This document shows positions 7,787 to 16,455 of a DNA stretch of 36,212 nucleotides, piece by piece. The stretch is from an uncultured bacterium (GTDB lineage: Bacteria; Verrucomicrobiota; Kiritimatiellia; RFP12; UBA1067), in the NCBI GenBank assembly GCA_902802945.1, contig CADCOC010000065.1, positions 43,817 to 80,028 of the forward strand. Direction: 5' to 3'. The notes beneath the pieces were generated by a model that did not search any database, had not been told where the DNA came from, and saw nothing but the letters and a program-made list of their open reading frames with translations. Numbering within the stretch: position 1 is the stretch's first letter; each line of letters opens with the position of its first letter. The position numbers and the translations under genes were made by a program.

Positions 7787-10090
7787 ATGATAGCCAGAAC
7801 ATGCTTGATGTCGTGTGTGCTTGCGGCGGCAATGGCCGCCGCGGACGAGCTTGAGAGGGACTGGATCGCGCAGGATGGCGCGACGGCGACGAACGGCGTG
7901 CCGCACGAGTCGTGGCGTGCGGAAATGCTCGCGCGGCGCGAGAAGCGCCTCGCGCCGGTTGCCGCGTTCGCGAAGAAGTGGGTCTATTGCAGGCACTACG
8001 TCATGGGCGGAAGCCACTATGCGTACACGGAGGCGCTGAGCGACGCGAAGGGATGGCACAACTACACCGCGATCGGATCGTCCCTCTGCATGGCGGAATA
8101 CAATCCCTCGGGGCTGTGGAAGGAGACGGTCCTCCTAGAATCTACGGAAGGGTGCTTCCGCGACGTGGACGTATCGCCGGACGGGACGCGCATCCTCTAC
8201 TCGTTCAAGGCGAGCGAGAAGGGTGACGACTTTCATCTCTATGAAATGGAACTCGCCACGCGTTACGTGCGCCAACTTACGTATGGCAAGGCCGTCGCCG
8301 ACTACGAGGGCTGCTATCTCCCCGACGGACGCATCCTCTTCAACTCGACGCGCTGCATCCAGGTCGTGGACTGCGTGCTGCGCAACGAGGTGAGCAACCT
8401 CTACCGCTGCGAGGCGGACGGCTCCAAGATCACGCGCATCACGTTCGACCAGGTCCACGACAACTATCCCACGCTCGCGTGGGACGGACGGGTCCTGTAC
8501 ACCCGCTGGGACTACAATGACCGCTCGCAGATGTTCCCGCAGCCGCTCTTCTCGATGAACGCCGACGGCACGAACCAGCGGGCGCTCTACGGCGGCAACT
8601 CGTGGTTCCCGACGTCGCTCGTCCACGCGCGCGCCGTGCCGGGGAGTCCGCTATTCTTCGGCGTCTGCACCGGACACCACACGGCCCAGCCGGGCGAGCT
8701 GATGCGGTTTGATCCGCGCGAGGGCCGCGAGGAGGCGGACGGCGCGTGGCAGCTTGCGCCTCTCCGACGCGCGAAGGCGCGGAAGGGCGTGGACATCGAC
8801 GGCCAGCACGGGAGCATCGCCGCATACCCGTATCCCGTCACGGAGCGCGACGTGGTGCTGTCGTTCCTGCCGCAGGGATGGCGGCGCGACAAGAAGGGGC
8901 GTCCGATCTCCCGCGACCAGAAGGCGCCGTTCGCGCTGTACTGGACTGACGTTGACGGCGCGCGCGAACTCCTCGTCGCGCAGGACGGCAAGCCGCCGTG
9001 CGGCAGGCCCGTGCCAGTGTGCGTGCGGACGCTCCCGAAGGTCGCGTCCGCCCGGCCTGACGAGACGCAGAAGACCGGGATGGTGGCTGTGCAGGATGTG
9101 TACGTCGGCGAGGCGATGAAGGGCGTCAAGCGGGGAACCGTCAAGACGATGCGCGTGGTGTCGCTCGACTTCCGCCAAGCGGGAATCGGCTACAACAGCA
9201 ACGGCGGCCCCGGCGGCGGGGGCATTTCGTCCACACCGCCCGCGCTTGGCAACTGCACGTGGGACGTCAAGCGCGTGCTGGGCGAAGTGCCCGTGGCGGA
9301 CGACGGCTCTGTCGCGTTCAAGGCGCCCGTGCGCACGCCGATCTACTTCCAGCTGCTCGACGAGAACGGACGCATGGTGCAGACGATGCGGAGCTGGACC
9401 GTCCTGCAGCCCGGTGAGACGGCGAGCTGCGTGGGGTGCCACGAGTCGGCGAACACCGCGCCGGACTTCAAGGCCGCGAAGGCCGCCGCGCTGGACGCGG
9501 TCGCGGAGGTGAAGCTCCCGGAGCGCGGGTTCAGCTTCCCGAAGGACGTCCAGCCGATCCTCGAGCGCCGGTGCGTCAGCTGCCACAGCCCGCACAGTAA
9601 CGCGGGGATCCCCGACCTCACGGGCAAGCCGGTGCGCGACCAGCTTTCGTGCCGCGACTGGTCGCGCGCGTACCTGTCGCTCACGCAGGCGCGGCGCGTT
9701 TCGCCGCCATTCAACCATCTCGTCATACCGCATCAGCTGGAGCCAAAGTTCCTCAACGGCAACATGAAAGACAGGAACGGACGCTGGGTGGCCGATCCCT
9801 ACGCGAAGAACGGGTACGTGAACTGGGTCAGTTCGGCGTCCGAGCCGACGCTTATCCCGCCGCTCACGTACGGCTCGCGCACGAGCCGCCTCTTCACGGA
9901 GCGTCTAGACAAGGGCCACGCCAAGGGAATCACAGACGCTGAGAAGCGCGTACTCGCGTGCTGGGTCGATCTCTGCGTTCCGTTCTGCGGCGACTACGAG
10001 GAAGGGGCGGTGTGGAGTGAGCAGGACCGCGCCTTCTGGGACTACTACACGAAGAAGCGCGCGGAGTTCGCCACGGTCGCGGAACGGTAA
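7787..10090 (+). CDS. Exported HzsA-like di-heme cytochrome c-type protein
   Basis: The ATG at 7787 is preferred because GAGGTG (7775-7780) is then the ribosome site; an in-frame GTG at 7778 lies inside that site. The product has 767 residues. It has a signal peptide (about 1-19, cleavage near AMAA-ADE), WD/TolB-like propeller strands (VSPDGTRILYSF near 129-140, followed by similar blades), a Gly-rich loop NSNGGPGGGGISS, and two heme c motifs, CVGCH (548-552) and CVSCH (596-600). This order matches the HzsA-related family of Planctomycetes and Verrucomicrobia, named after the hydrazine synthase alpha subunit. There are no other hydrazine-pathway genes here, so hydrazine synthesis is not implied. 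The protein probably acts in the periplasm as a redox or c-type cytochrome protein of unknown substrate. It seems monocistronic, with its own promoter at 7640 and another promoter following. Confidence 0.8.
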   Translation: MIARTCLMSCVLAAAMAAADELERDWIAQDGATATNGVPHESWRAEMLARREKRLAPVAAFAKKWVYCRHYVMGGSHYAYTEALSDAKGWHNYTAIGSSLCMAEYNPSGLWKETVLLESTEGCFRDVDVSPDGTRILYSFKASEKGDDFHLYEMELATRYVRQLTYGKAVADYEGCYLPDGRILFNSTRCIQVVDCVLRNEVSNLYRCEADGSKITRITFDQVHDNYPTLAWDGRVLYTRWDYNDRSQMFPQPLFSMNADGTNQRALYGGNSWFPTSLVHARAVPGSPLFFGVCTGHHTAQPGELMRFDPREGREEADGAWQLAPLRRAKARKGVDIDGQHGSIAAYPYPVTERDVVLSFLPQGWRRDKKGRPISRDQKAPFALYWTDVDGARELLVAQDGKPPCGRPVPVCVRTLPKVASARPDETQKTGMVAVQDVYVGEAMKGVKRGTVKTMRVVSLDFRQAGIGYNSNGGPGGGGISSTPPALGNCTWDVKRVLGEVPVADDGSVAFKAPVRTPIYFQLLDENGRMVQTMRSWTVLQPGETASCVGCHESANTAPDFKAAKAAALDAVAEVKLPERGFSFPKDVQPILERRCVSCHSPHSNAGIPDLTGKPVRDQLSCRDWSRAYLSLTQARRVSPPFNHLVIPHQLEPKFLNGNMKDRNGRWVADPYAKNGYVNWVSSASEPTLIPPLTYGSRTSRLFTERLDKGHAKGITDAEKRVLACWVDLCVPFCGDYEEGAVWSEQDRAFWDYYTKKRAEFATVAER

Positions 10091-10145
10091 TAAATACCGG
10101 GACTGTAACCTTTTCCGCCGTTTTCCTGCACAAGTGCGCGTATTT

Positions 10146-10154
10146 TGGTATAAT
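10146..10154 (+). promoter_or_regulatory. Extended -10 promoter of the chaperone-substrate array
   Basis: TGGTATAAT lies 37 bp before the ATG of the first chaperone gene. No good -35 is seen; CTGCAC at 10126-10131 is the best at 17 bp. The bases around and after it (TATAAT then RCGYGGCGATGG) repeat those at 7664-7681 almost exactly. It is the only convincing promoter ahead of the six-gene array. Confidence 0.65.
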
Positions 10155-10190
10155 ACGCGGCGATGGAACAATCCAACCGAAGGAATTATA

Positions 10191-10670
10191 ATGGAATTCA
10201 AAGAATTACTCGCGGCGTTTGCCGCGAAATACGGAGTGAAAGGGCTCGACGGCGCGGACGGCGCGGCGGAGCTAGACGTTGACGGCGTCCGCGTGGAGTT
10301 GCTGGACGATCCTCAGGCGCGTAGCCTGTTCGTCTGCGCCGAGATCGGGCACCCGCCGCCGGATGCGGACGGCGCGTTCGGCGCGATGATGCTGCAGGCC
10401 AACTTCCTGCTGCGCGCCACGGATGGCGCGACGCTCTGCCAGAACCCCGAGACCGAGGTCTACGCCCTCGTGCGTCCGTTCCCGTTGGCGCTGACGGATG
10501 TCGAGTCGCTCGCAGCGGGCCTGGAATCGCTTGTCAACCAGACGGAGAACTGGCGCAAGGCTCTCGCCGGCCTGCGCGTGGCGGAAGATGCGCAAAAGCA
10601 GGATGTGGCGCCCGCACCAGACGGCGACTCTCACCATGACATGCTTTCAAGCGGTTATTTTCACGTGTAA
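10191..10670 (+). CDS. CesT-family type III secretion chaperone (chaperone 1)
   Basis: The 159-residue acidic protein has the CesT/Tir-chaperone pattern: N-terminal helix MEFKELLAAFAAKYG, a beta strand ending in LDVDGVRVELL, then VCAEIGHPP, a helix with MMLQANFLL, the strand pair LCQNPETEVYALVRPFPL and a C-terminal helix LAAGLESLVNQTENW. Family members are dimeric cytoplasmic proteins of about 130-160 residues that bind the N-terminal part of a cognate effector and deliver it to a type III secretion system. Its tail SSGYFHV resembles the ends of the two other chaperones in the array. The start has GAAGGA about 8 nt upstream. The large substrate-like gene follows after 71 bp. The family call is firm to me; pairing with that gene is inferred from adjacency. 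Confidence 0.8.
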   Translation: MEFKELLAAFAAKYGVKGLDGADGAAELDVDGVRVELLDDPQARSLFVCAEIGHPPPDADGAFGAMMLQANFLLRATDGATLCQNPETEVYALVRPFPLALTDVESLAAGLESLVNQTENWRKALAGLRVAEDAQKQDVAPAPDGDSHHDMLSSGYFHV

Positions 10671-10741
10671 CCTTTTTGCGACCCGCGTGTACACAGGGTG
10701 TAACAATCACTAAAAGTTAACCCTCATAAAGGAGCAATATA

Positions 10742-13700
10742 ATGCCAACGCAGATCAACTCGAACAGCATCGTCAACTTCCAGAAGTTCGTCGATTTCGC
10801 GAACGGCGCCTATGCCACTGATGGCGCGAAGGGCGCGGATGTCATCGCCCGCTTCACGGGAATGCCGAAAGGCGACTACAATTGCAGGTTCGCGTCGTTT
10901 TTGCGTACGTCGGAGATGAAAGCGGCGAACGACCAGGTGCGAGACCTCTTCCTCAAGTCGGTCGCCGGCATGTTCGGCGGCGAGAAGTACATCCCGGACC
11001 TCGTGCGCGACAACATGAAGCTCGAGGACTTCGGCAAGGGCAAGCCTCTCACCGCGCGCCGCATCAAGCTCGTGGCCACGGCGGTCAACATGCTCGGCGG
11101 CGGCAAGTTCCAGGACGCGGCGAGCGTCGGTCGCGCCACCGCGAAGGGCTACACCGCCGCCGAGCTGCCCAAGCTCGCGCGCGTCGCGAACCTCTACCAG
11201 CAGGCGATGAACTGCAGCGAAGCGGAGGCCGAGGCCGCCGCGCTCGACCCCGGCTCGAAGGCCCGCCGCCTCTTCGACTACGGCGGCCGCTTCACGCTCA
11301 ACGCGGACAACTTCAAGAAGGGGCTTGCCCTCATGGACAAGTTCGCGACGTGGTTCGGGAACCTGCATGACGACTGCGCTGCCAAGAAGCTCGACACGCC
11401 TACTAAGCTCAACCTCAACTTCACCGTCTGCACCCGCGAGTCCGCCGCCGCCGTCCAGCAGTTCCTCTTCGAGGAGATCGCCGTCAACGGAAAGCTTTCC
11501 CTCGACGCGGCAAACCCCGAGGACCTGTTCGGAATGGCGAAGAACCCGGCCATGCGCTTCGTGGGGCGCGGCTATACGACATCGTTTTCCAACTCCCTTG
11601 CGCAGATTCCGCCGGAGAAGAGGGAATTGCTCTATTCCGTGTTCGATGCGCTTGACAAGCTTCCCCTTAATGCTGGGGACCTCGCGAACAGGCAGAAAGT
11701 CGGCTACGCCCTGCTCGTGGCGTCTCGCGTGATGAAGAACTTCGACGCCGTGGCGGCCCTCCAGGCGTCCAGGAAGCTCGACCGCGCCCACCTGATGCCG
11801 ATCATCTTCCCTGATCTTGGCGTGGCCCCTAACGCCACCAACCGGCAGATCAATGAGGCCTATGAGGCCAGGATGGCGCAAAACCCCGAAATCTTGGCGT
11901 CGGTCCACATGCTCGCCGAGAACTCTGGCGCGACGCTTGACGAGGTGGCTGCAGCCATCAACTCGGGGACGCGCCTCGAGAACGCGCCGGGCATCTCCTC
12001 CTTCAGCGGGAAGCTCGAGGAACTGGACGGCACCGCGCGCGGTGGCCGCAAGACCATGATATACGACCTCGTCCGCCCGACGACTCCCCATCTGACCGCG
12101 AACGAGCAGCCCGTCCTCGCCGATGAAGACGCGAAGTTCGTCTTCAACTTCCCGGACGGCGAGACGCTCGACGCGAGCACCGGGTCCATTGACGAACCGA
12201 ATGTCCATGCCCGCTGCGACGCCATCGCCGACAAGATCGCGGACCTCTGCGGGAACGTCCATCCCAAGCAGCTCTCGAACGTCTATTTCGCGCTTTCCCA
12301 GAGCGCAATCGGCGTCAACGTCAACTGCGGCTTCGCCTCCGCGGGCATCTCGTCCGACGAGCACATGCCCGTCACGTTCACGCTCTCGCGCAACGACGAG
12401 ACCGGCGCCGTCACCATCAAGTACTCCGAGCCCAGGGGCTTCCCCGTGAAGTTCAACTGGACGACGACCGTCGACGTGGACGGCAACACCGTCACCACCC
12501 CGATGCGCATGGACCGCGGCCAGTACGAGACCGAGGCGATGACCCATGCCGGCTCCATCGCCGAAAGGCTGCCCGGCAAGGACCTCGCCGCCGCGAAAGC
12601 GATCGTCCGGGACGCCCTCGCCCACTGCGGCGACGACTTCGACCTCAAGGACATCGTCTCCAAGCACATCTACAACCTGTGCGTCAACGGCGCCGGGGAG
12701 CTGCGCACTCCGGACCAGATCAAGGCCAAGATCGACGCCCTGCGCGCCAACCTCGCCGAAATCCGGGCCGCCTCCAACGGCAATCTCGCCGCCGCAAAGG
12801 CCGGCGTCATCTTCCTCGGCTGCCTGTGCGGCAAGAGCGTGCCGCCGGGGATGATCGGCCGGCTCGCGAATGCCGCCCTCTACGCCAAGCCCGGCGAATA
12901 CGCCAAGCTCACTGCCGCCTCCACCCCCCAGCAGCTGTTCCAGGCCGTCGTCGACATGTACAAGGCCGTCGAGAAGGTCCTGCGCGACGTCCACTTCACC
13001 GAAGAATTCTCCGACGGACCGGAGGTGGCCGCCGGGCGCGACTACGTCGCCTCGCTCGTATTCTCCCGCTTCCCCGTCGCCAAGCTCAAGGCCGCCGCCG
13101 CCGCCTTCCGCGGCGAAACCGCCCTGAAGCTCCTCACCCTAGTCAACAAGATCGAGGCCGGCGACTACCCCCCGAAGACCAGGCCGCTCACCTTGGATCA
13201 GAAGGACTACATAGAGAGGCAATGCTCGTCCCTCAGCCTCCTCTTCGGAGGATTCAACCTGGCCGTGGAAACCGTTCTCGGCGTAGACGGCGGCGAATAC
13301 CTCGCCTTTGATGGCCCCATCGACAAAAACGCCCTCGGGCACAAGGACGTCTTCCGCGGCATCCTCGCCCTCGCCGACGCACAGATCGCGACGAAAGCCG
13401 AAGAAGACCGCCAGAACGAAAACATCAACGCCGCATTCGGACCCGCCCAGAACCACGCCAGCAACGCCTACTCCAAGGCCGGCGAAGGCAACGCCGCAAA
13501 GGTTGACGAGCTCATCAACGCCGCACTCGTGCGCTGCGCCGCCAACACCGACGCCCTCAACGTCCTTTCCAACAACATGGACAAGATACTCGTCTCGAAC
13601 ACGGCAACGCTGCGTTCCATCGAGGATGTCCGCGAACGTGCCGAGGCCCTCGCCGCAAACTTCAGGGAACTGAAGGAACTTTCCAAGGGCAATCCGGCCA

Positions 13701-14296
13701 TCTACGAGGCGGGCAAGCGCCTGATGGCGGGCATGGAGGGCAAGGCCCTGCCGCCCGGAATGATCGGCAGGCTCGTCCTCGCCGCCACGAACTCCAAGAT
13801 CGACGCCGCCCGCAAGCTCTCGTCCCGTTCTTCGGGCTTCGACATCCACCGCGCAGTCACCGAGTTCCGTGACAACCTCATGCGTGCCATGACGGCGAGC
13901 GGCGCCGAAGAGGCGACGGACGGTCCAAACGAGAAGCAGGCGTGCCGCAACTTCTTCGGCGAGGTCATGATGGGGCGCTGCGGCGCCAATACGCTCCGCG
14001 CCATGCAGGGCGCATTCGCCGGCGATACGCCCGGCAAGATGCTCGCGTTTTACGAGGACATCTCGCACGGACACCATAACGAGGGGCTCGGGCACGAGAT
14101 TACCGCCAAGTTCGAAAACGAGGCGGACTCCCACATGATGAACCTCGCCAATCTCAAGGGCGCCATCGATGTAGCCCTCGACGGCCATTTCGGCGCGGAC
14201 GTCGTGCCGTACAACGACTCGTTCATCGCCAACGAAATCGGCGGCGAGGAGATCCTCGACGACCTCGTGAACCTCGCCTCGCGACAACATGGCTAA
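10742..14296 (+). CDS. Putative type III-secreted substrate/effector 1 (1184 aa)
   Basis: No known enzymatic domain is recognisable. There is no signal peptide and no transmembrane segment. Residues about 55-115 contain a block shared with the products at 14857 and 16456: an FGG-x-x-x-IP segment then GKGKPLTARRI at 98-108. This is where the chaperone-binding region of type III effectors usually lies. A second block (GYTAAELPKLARVANLY through RRLFDYGGRFTL and NADNFKKGLAL) matches the third substrate. A beta-rich block near 520-590 contains FALSQSA, FTLSRNDETGAVTIKYSEP and TTTVDVDGN. The last 500 residues contain a duplicated module, each copy with PPGMIGRL. AAGGAG precedes the ATG by 7 nt. It sits between chaperone 1 and chaperone 2. 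The secretion role is inferred from the chaperones; the activity is unknown. Confidence 0.7.
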   Translation: MPTQINSNSIVNFQKFVDFANGAYATDGAKGADVIARFTGMPKGDYNCRFASFLRTSEMKAANDQVRDLFLKSVAGMFGGEKYIPDLVRDNMKLEDFGKGKPLTARRIKLVATAVNMLGGGKFQDAASVGRATAKGYTAAELPKLARVANLYQQAMNCSEAEAEAAALDPGSKARRLFDYGGRFTLNADNFKKGLALMDKFATWFGNLHDDCAAKKLDTPTKLNLNFTVCTRESAAAVQQFLFEEIAVNGKLSLDAANPEDLFGMAKNPAMRFVGRGYTTSFSNSLAQIPPEKRELLYSVFDALDKLPLNAGDLANRQKVGYALLVASRVMKNFDAVAALQASRKLDRAHLMPIIFPDLGVAPNATNRQINEAYEARMAQNPEILASVHMLAENSGATLDEVAAAINSGTRLENAPGISSFSGKLEELDGTARGGRKTMIYDLVRPTTPHLTANEQPVLADEDAKFVFNFPDGETLDASTGSIDEPNVHARCDAIADKIADLCGNVHPKQLSNVYFALSQSAIGVNVNCGFASAGISSDEHMPVTFTLSRNDETGAVTIKYSEPRGFPVKFNWTTTVDVDGNTVTTPMRMDRGQYETEAMTHAGSIAERLPGKDLAAAKAIVRDALAHCGDDFDLKDIVSKHIYNLCVNGAGELRTPDQIKAKIDALRANLAEIRAASNGNLAAAKAGVIFLGCLCGKSVPPGMIGRLANAALYAKPGEYAKLTAASTPQQLFQAVVDMYKAVEKVLRDVHFTEEFSDGPEVAAGRDYVASLVFSRFPVAKLKAAAAAFRGETALKLLTLVNKIEAGDYPPKTRPLTLDQKDYIERQCSSLSLLFGGFNLAVETVLGVDGGEYLAFDGPIDKNALGHKDVFRGILALADAQIATKAEEDRQNENINAAFGPAQNHASNAYSKAGEGNAAKVDELINAALVRCAANTDALNVLSNNMDKILVSNTATLRSIEDVRERAEALAANFRELKELSKGNPAIYEAGKRLMAGMEGKALPPGMIGRLVLAATNSKIDAARKLSSRSSGFDIHRAVTEFRDNLMRAMTASGAEEATDGPNEKQACRNFFGEVMMGRCGANTLRAMQGAFAGDTPGKMLAFYEDISHGHHNEGLGHEITAKFENEADSHMMNLANLKGAIDVALDGHFGADVVPYNDSFIANEIGGEEILDDLVNLASRQHG

Positions 14297-14325
14297 ATCC
14301 TTTTAAACCTCAATGAGAAACTGAA

Positions 14326-14799
14326 ATGGAATTCAACGAGCTGATGCAGTCGTTTGCCGCGAAGTACGGCCTCGCGGACTTGAAGGTCGACAACGGCACG
14401 GCCGTGCTGGAAATCGACGGGATGACCGTTGGGTTCATCCACGACCCTGTGACGGACTCCGTCATGGTGGTCGCGGAGATCGGATATCCGGAGACTGATG
14501 TCTCGGCGAACTTCGCCTCGGCGATGCTGAAGGCGAACTACCTCTTCGCCGGGACGGCAGGCGCGGTGCTCTGCCAGAATCCCGAGACGGGTGCATACGC
14601 CTTGATGCGGGAGTATCGCCTCATCGAACACGATCCAAAGACTTTTGAGGGCGCGCTAGAAACCCTCCTCAACTCAGCCGACCAGTGGAGGGGCGTTCTG
14701 GGGGCCATCAACGAAGAGGACGCTGAAGACATGGAGGACGACGAGGCAGGTCCTCCCGCCGAGGATGAATCGCCGACGGGCGGTTTCATTCGCGTGTAA
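14326..14799 (+). CDS. CesT-family type III secretion chaperone (chaperone 2)
   Basis: This 157-residue paralogue of chaperone 1 has MEFNELMQSFAAKYG, VLEIDGMTVGFI, VVAEIGYPE, MLKANYLFAG, LCQNPETGAYALMREYRL and a C-terminal helix with ETLLNSADQW. The layout follows CesT closely (FA..ML.ANYLFA...G..LC). A very acidic stretch (EEDAEDMEDDEAG) precedes the tail PTGGFIRV, again ending like the other two chaperones. The ribosome site is weak (GAGAAA). It begins 29 bp after substrate 1 and ends 57 bp before substrate 2, so it could serve either. The spacer after it resembles the one after chaperone 1 (GTGTAACCTTTT, then AACCCT and AAAGGA), which supports duplication of a chaperone-spacer-substrate unit. 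Confidence 0.8.
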   Translation: MEFNELMQSFAAKYGLADLKVDNGTAVLEIDGMTVGFIHDPVTDSVMVVAEIGYPETDVSANFASAMLKANYLFAGTAGAVLCQNPETGAYALMREYRLIEHDPKTFEGALETLLNSADQWRGVLGAINEEDAEDMEDDEAGPPAEDESPTGGFIRV

Positions 14800-14856
14800 C
14801 CTTTTCCCAAGCCAGGTGTAACCCAAACAGAGGCAACCCTAGAAAGGAACAGCATC

Positions 14857-16437
14857 ATGCTCAACATCGACACCAACACGTACGACACCCTCAAGGCGTT
14901 CGGCTCCTTTGCGAACAAGTTCGGCTCGGACTCCACGACCGTCGCCAGATTGGGCATTGGCGAGTCGGGACACGTCGTCAATACGACGAAGGCCGACAAA
15001 GCGTATGCTTTTACGCGTACCGCAGAGCAGAAAAGACTGAACAACGAAACGCGCACGGAGTTCCGCAACGCGGTCGCCTCCCTCTTCGGCGGGGACAAAA
15101 ACATTCCGAGGAGCGTGAAGAAGGCGATGCTGCTCGGCGACTATGGCAAGGGCAAGCCTCTCACGGCGCGGCGCATCGCCGAAGTGGCGGTAACGATCGC
15201 CAACGCCATCAATAAAAAGGGTGGGCTCAAGGTCGATGGCAGGGAGGTCGCCATGCCCGACCTCATGAACGACATCGGCGCGGCCGCGGTCAAAGGCGGC
15301 ACGAAGTTCGCCGGCGGGCTCGGTCTGCTGCCCGACGACGCGGCGGACATCATCGAGAACGGACTCAAGACGGATCCCGTAAAGAACAACGGAGTTGCCG
15401 TGATGACCAAGGCGACCAAATCGAAGACCGCCGCCGTGCAGCAGAAGATCAAAGTTCCCAAGGACATGCGTCCGATCGAGATAGATGAAAAGACGGCGCA
15501 GAAGATGACGACCGCCTCCGAGGACCTTCTGAACGTGGAGCTTTCGGATGAGGACCACCAGCGTTGCGCGGATCTGCTCGCGAAATACGGCAACGGACTG
15601 CCCAAGAAGACGGCGCGCCTGCTTTCCAACTACATCGTGAACAGCATCGCGTGCAAGATGGATGATCTCAAAGAGCACGGCAACCTCTTCAATAATGTGC
15701 CGTTTGAGGAGCGCCTCAAGGACCTGGTTGATGATATGAAGGAATGGACCGAGTTCAAATTCGGCGACCCGAGGTTCAAGGAAATCGGGCAGAAACTCGC
15801 CCAGCGCCAGAATGCCTACATTCAGGAGGTGATCAACAAGCCTAACAAGTTCTCGGAAAAACACAAGGACGTGTTTGACGCGATGAGCGGCGATTCGACC
15901 CGCGGCACGTGGAAGATCGGCGGCAAGAAGTTCAAGCGCGGCAGCAGCACGCCGGAGCAGGTGGTCAACAAGTTCCTCAAGACCGTAAAGGATCCCCTCG
16001 CGCGCAAGGCCGTGTCCATCGTGCTCAACCAGAGCAGTCTTGCCGACCTCCAGAGTGTCCTGACAAAGAACTGGAATGGTTTGAACAGCCACTTAAACAA
16101 AGTGGAACCGGAGGATGAGGATGCCCCTGCGCTTCCCGGCGGCGAGTTGTTCGTTTCGCACTCTCCCCAAAAGGACGGCTGCCATATCACGGTTGACTTT
16201 GACGTCTCTTACGAGCTGCAGATGTCCAAGGACGGCAAGACCGCCTTCGTCACCGTCGCGCTCAACAGGGACATCTCGTGCTGGTCCGCGAAAGATGACG
16301 ACAGCAAGGTGGGCACGGCGACGATTGCCCAGCGGACTACCTTAGACCTCACCCAGAAGCCGCTGCCCGTGGTGACGGACGTCACGTTCTCGCAGACCTT
16401 CTCGCCGGACGAGATCCGCCTGACTTCCGATCAATAA
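14857..16437 (+). CDS. Putative type III-secreted substrate/effector 2 (526 aa)
   Basis: This is a shorter relative of substrate 1. Residues about 45-115 carry the shared N-terminal block (ASLFGGDKNIPRSVKKAM, then GKGKPLTARRI at 97-107). The middle is charged and helical (RCADLLAKYGNGLPKKTARL, KEWTEFKFGDPRFKEIGQKL). The C-terminal 100 residues form a beta-rich block (HITVDFDVSYELQMSKDGKTA, VTVALNRDI) that corresponds in position to the FTLSRN/VDVDGN block of the other two. No signal peptide, transmembrane helix or known catalytic motif is seen. The start has AAAGGA 8 nt upstream. The C-terminal duplicated module of substrate 1 is absent. The third substrate gene begins 18 bp downstream. Confidence 0.7.
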   Translation: MLNIDTNTYDTLKAFGSFANKFGSDSTTVARLGIGESGHVVNTTKADKAYAFTRTAEQKRLNNETRTEFRNAVASLFGGDKNIPRSVKKAMLLGDYGKGKPLTARRIAEVAVTIANAINKKGGLKVDGREVAMPDLMNDIGAAAVKGGTKFAGGLGLLPDDAADIIENGLKTDPVKNNGVAVMTKATKSKTAAVQQKIKVPKDMRPIEIDEKTAQKMTTASEDLLNVELSDEDHQRCADLLAKYGNGLPKKTARLLSNYIVNSIACKMDDLKEHGNLFNNVPFEERLKDLVDDMKEWTEFKFGDPRFKEIGQKLAQRQNAYIQEVINKPNKFSEKHKDVFDAMSGDSTRGTWKIGGKKFKRGSSTPEQVVNKFLKTVKDPLARKAVSIVLNQSSLADLQSVLTKNWNGLNSHLNKVEPEDEDAPALPGGELFVSHSPQKDGCHITVDFDVSYELQMSKDGKTAFVTVALNRDISCWSAKDDDSKVGTATIAQRTTLDLTQKPLPVVTDVTFSQTFSPDEIRLTSDQ

Positions 16438-16455
16438 AGGATGAAAGAATAGAAG

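Noticed and set aside
7787..10090. Hydrazine synthase and an anammox lifestyle
   Set aside because: Only the HzsA-like fold and heme motifs are present; no HzsB/C or other anammox genes are here, and the family is widespread outside anammox bacteria.
10085..10099. Terminator hairpin after the HzsA-like gene (CGGTA/TACCG)
   Set aside because: The stem is only 5 bp, overlaps the stop codon and has no U-tract.
10724..12994. Long minus-strand open frame (756 codons) opposite substrate 1
   Set aside because: It is rich in Arg/Val/Gly/His/Asp as expected from the antisense of GC-rich codons; no ribosome site or homology, and the plus strand has family-related proteins.
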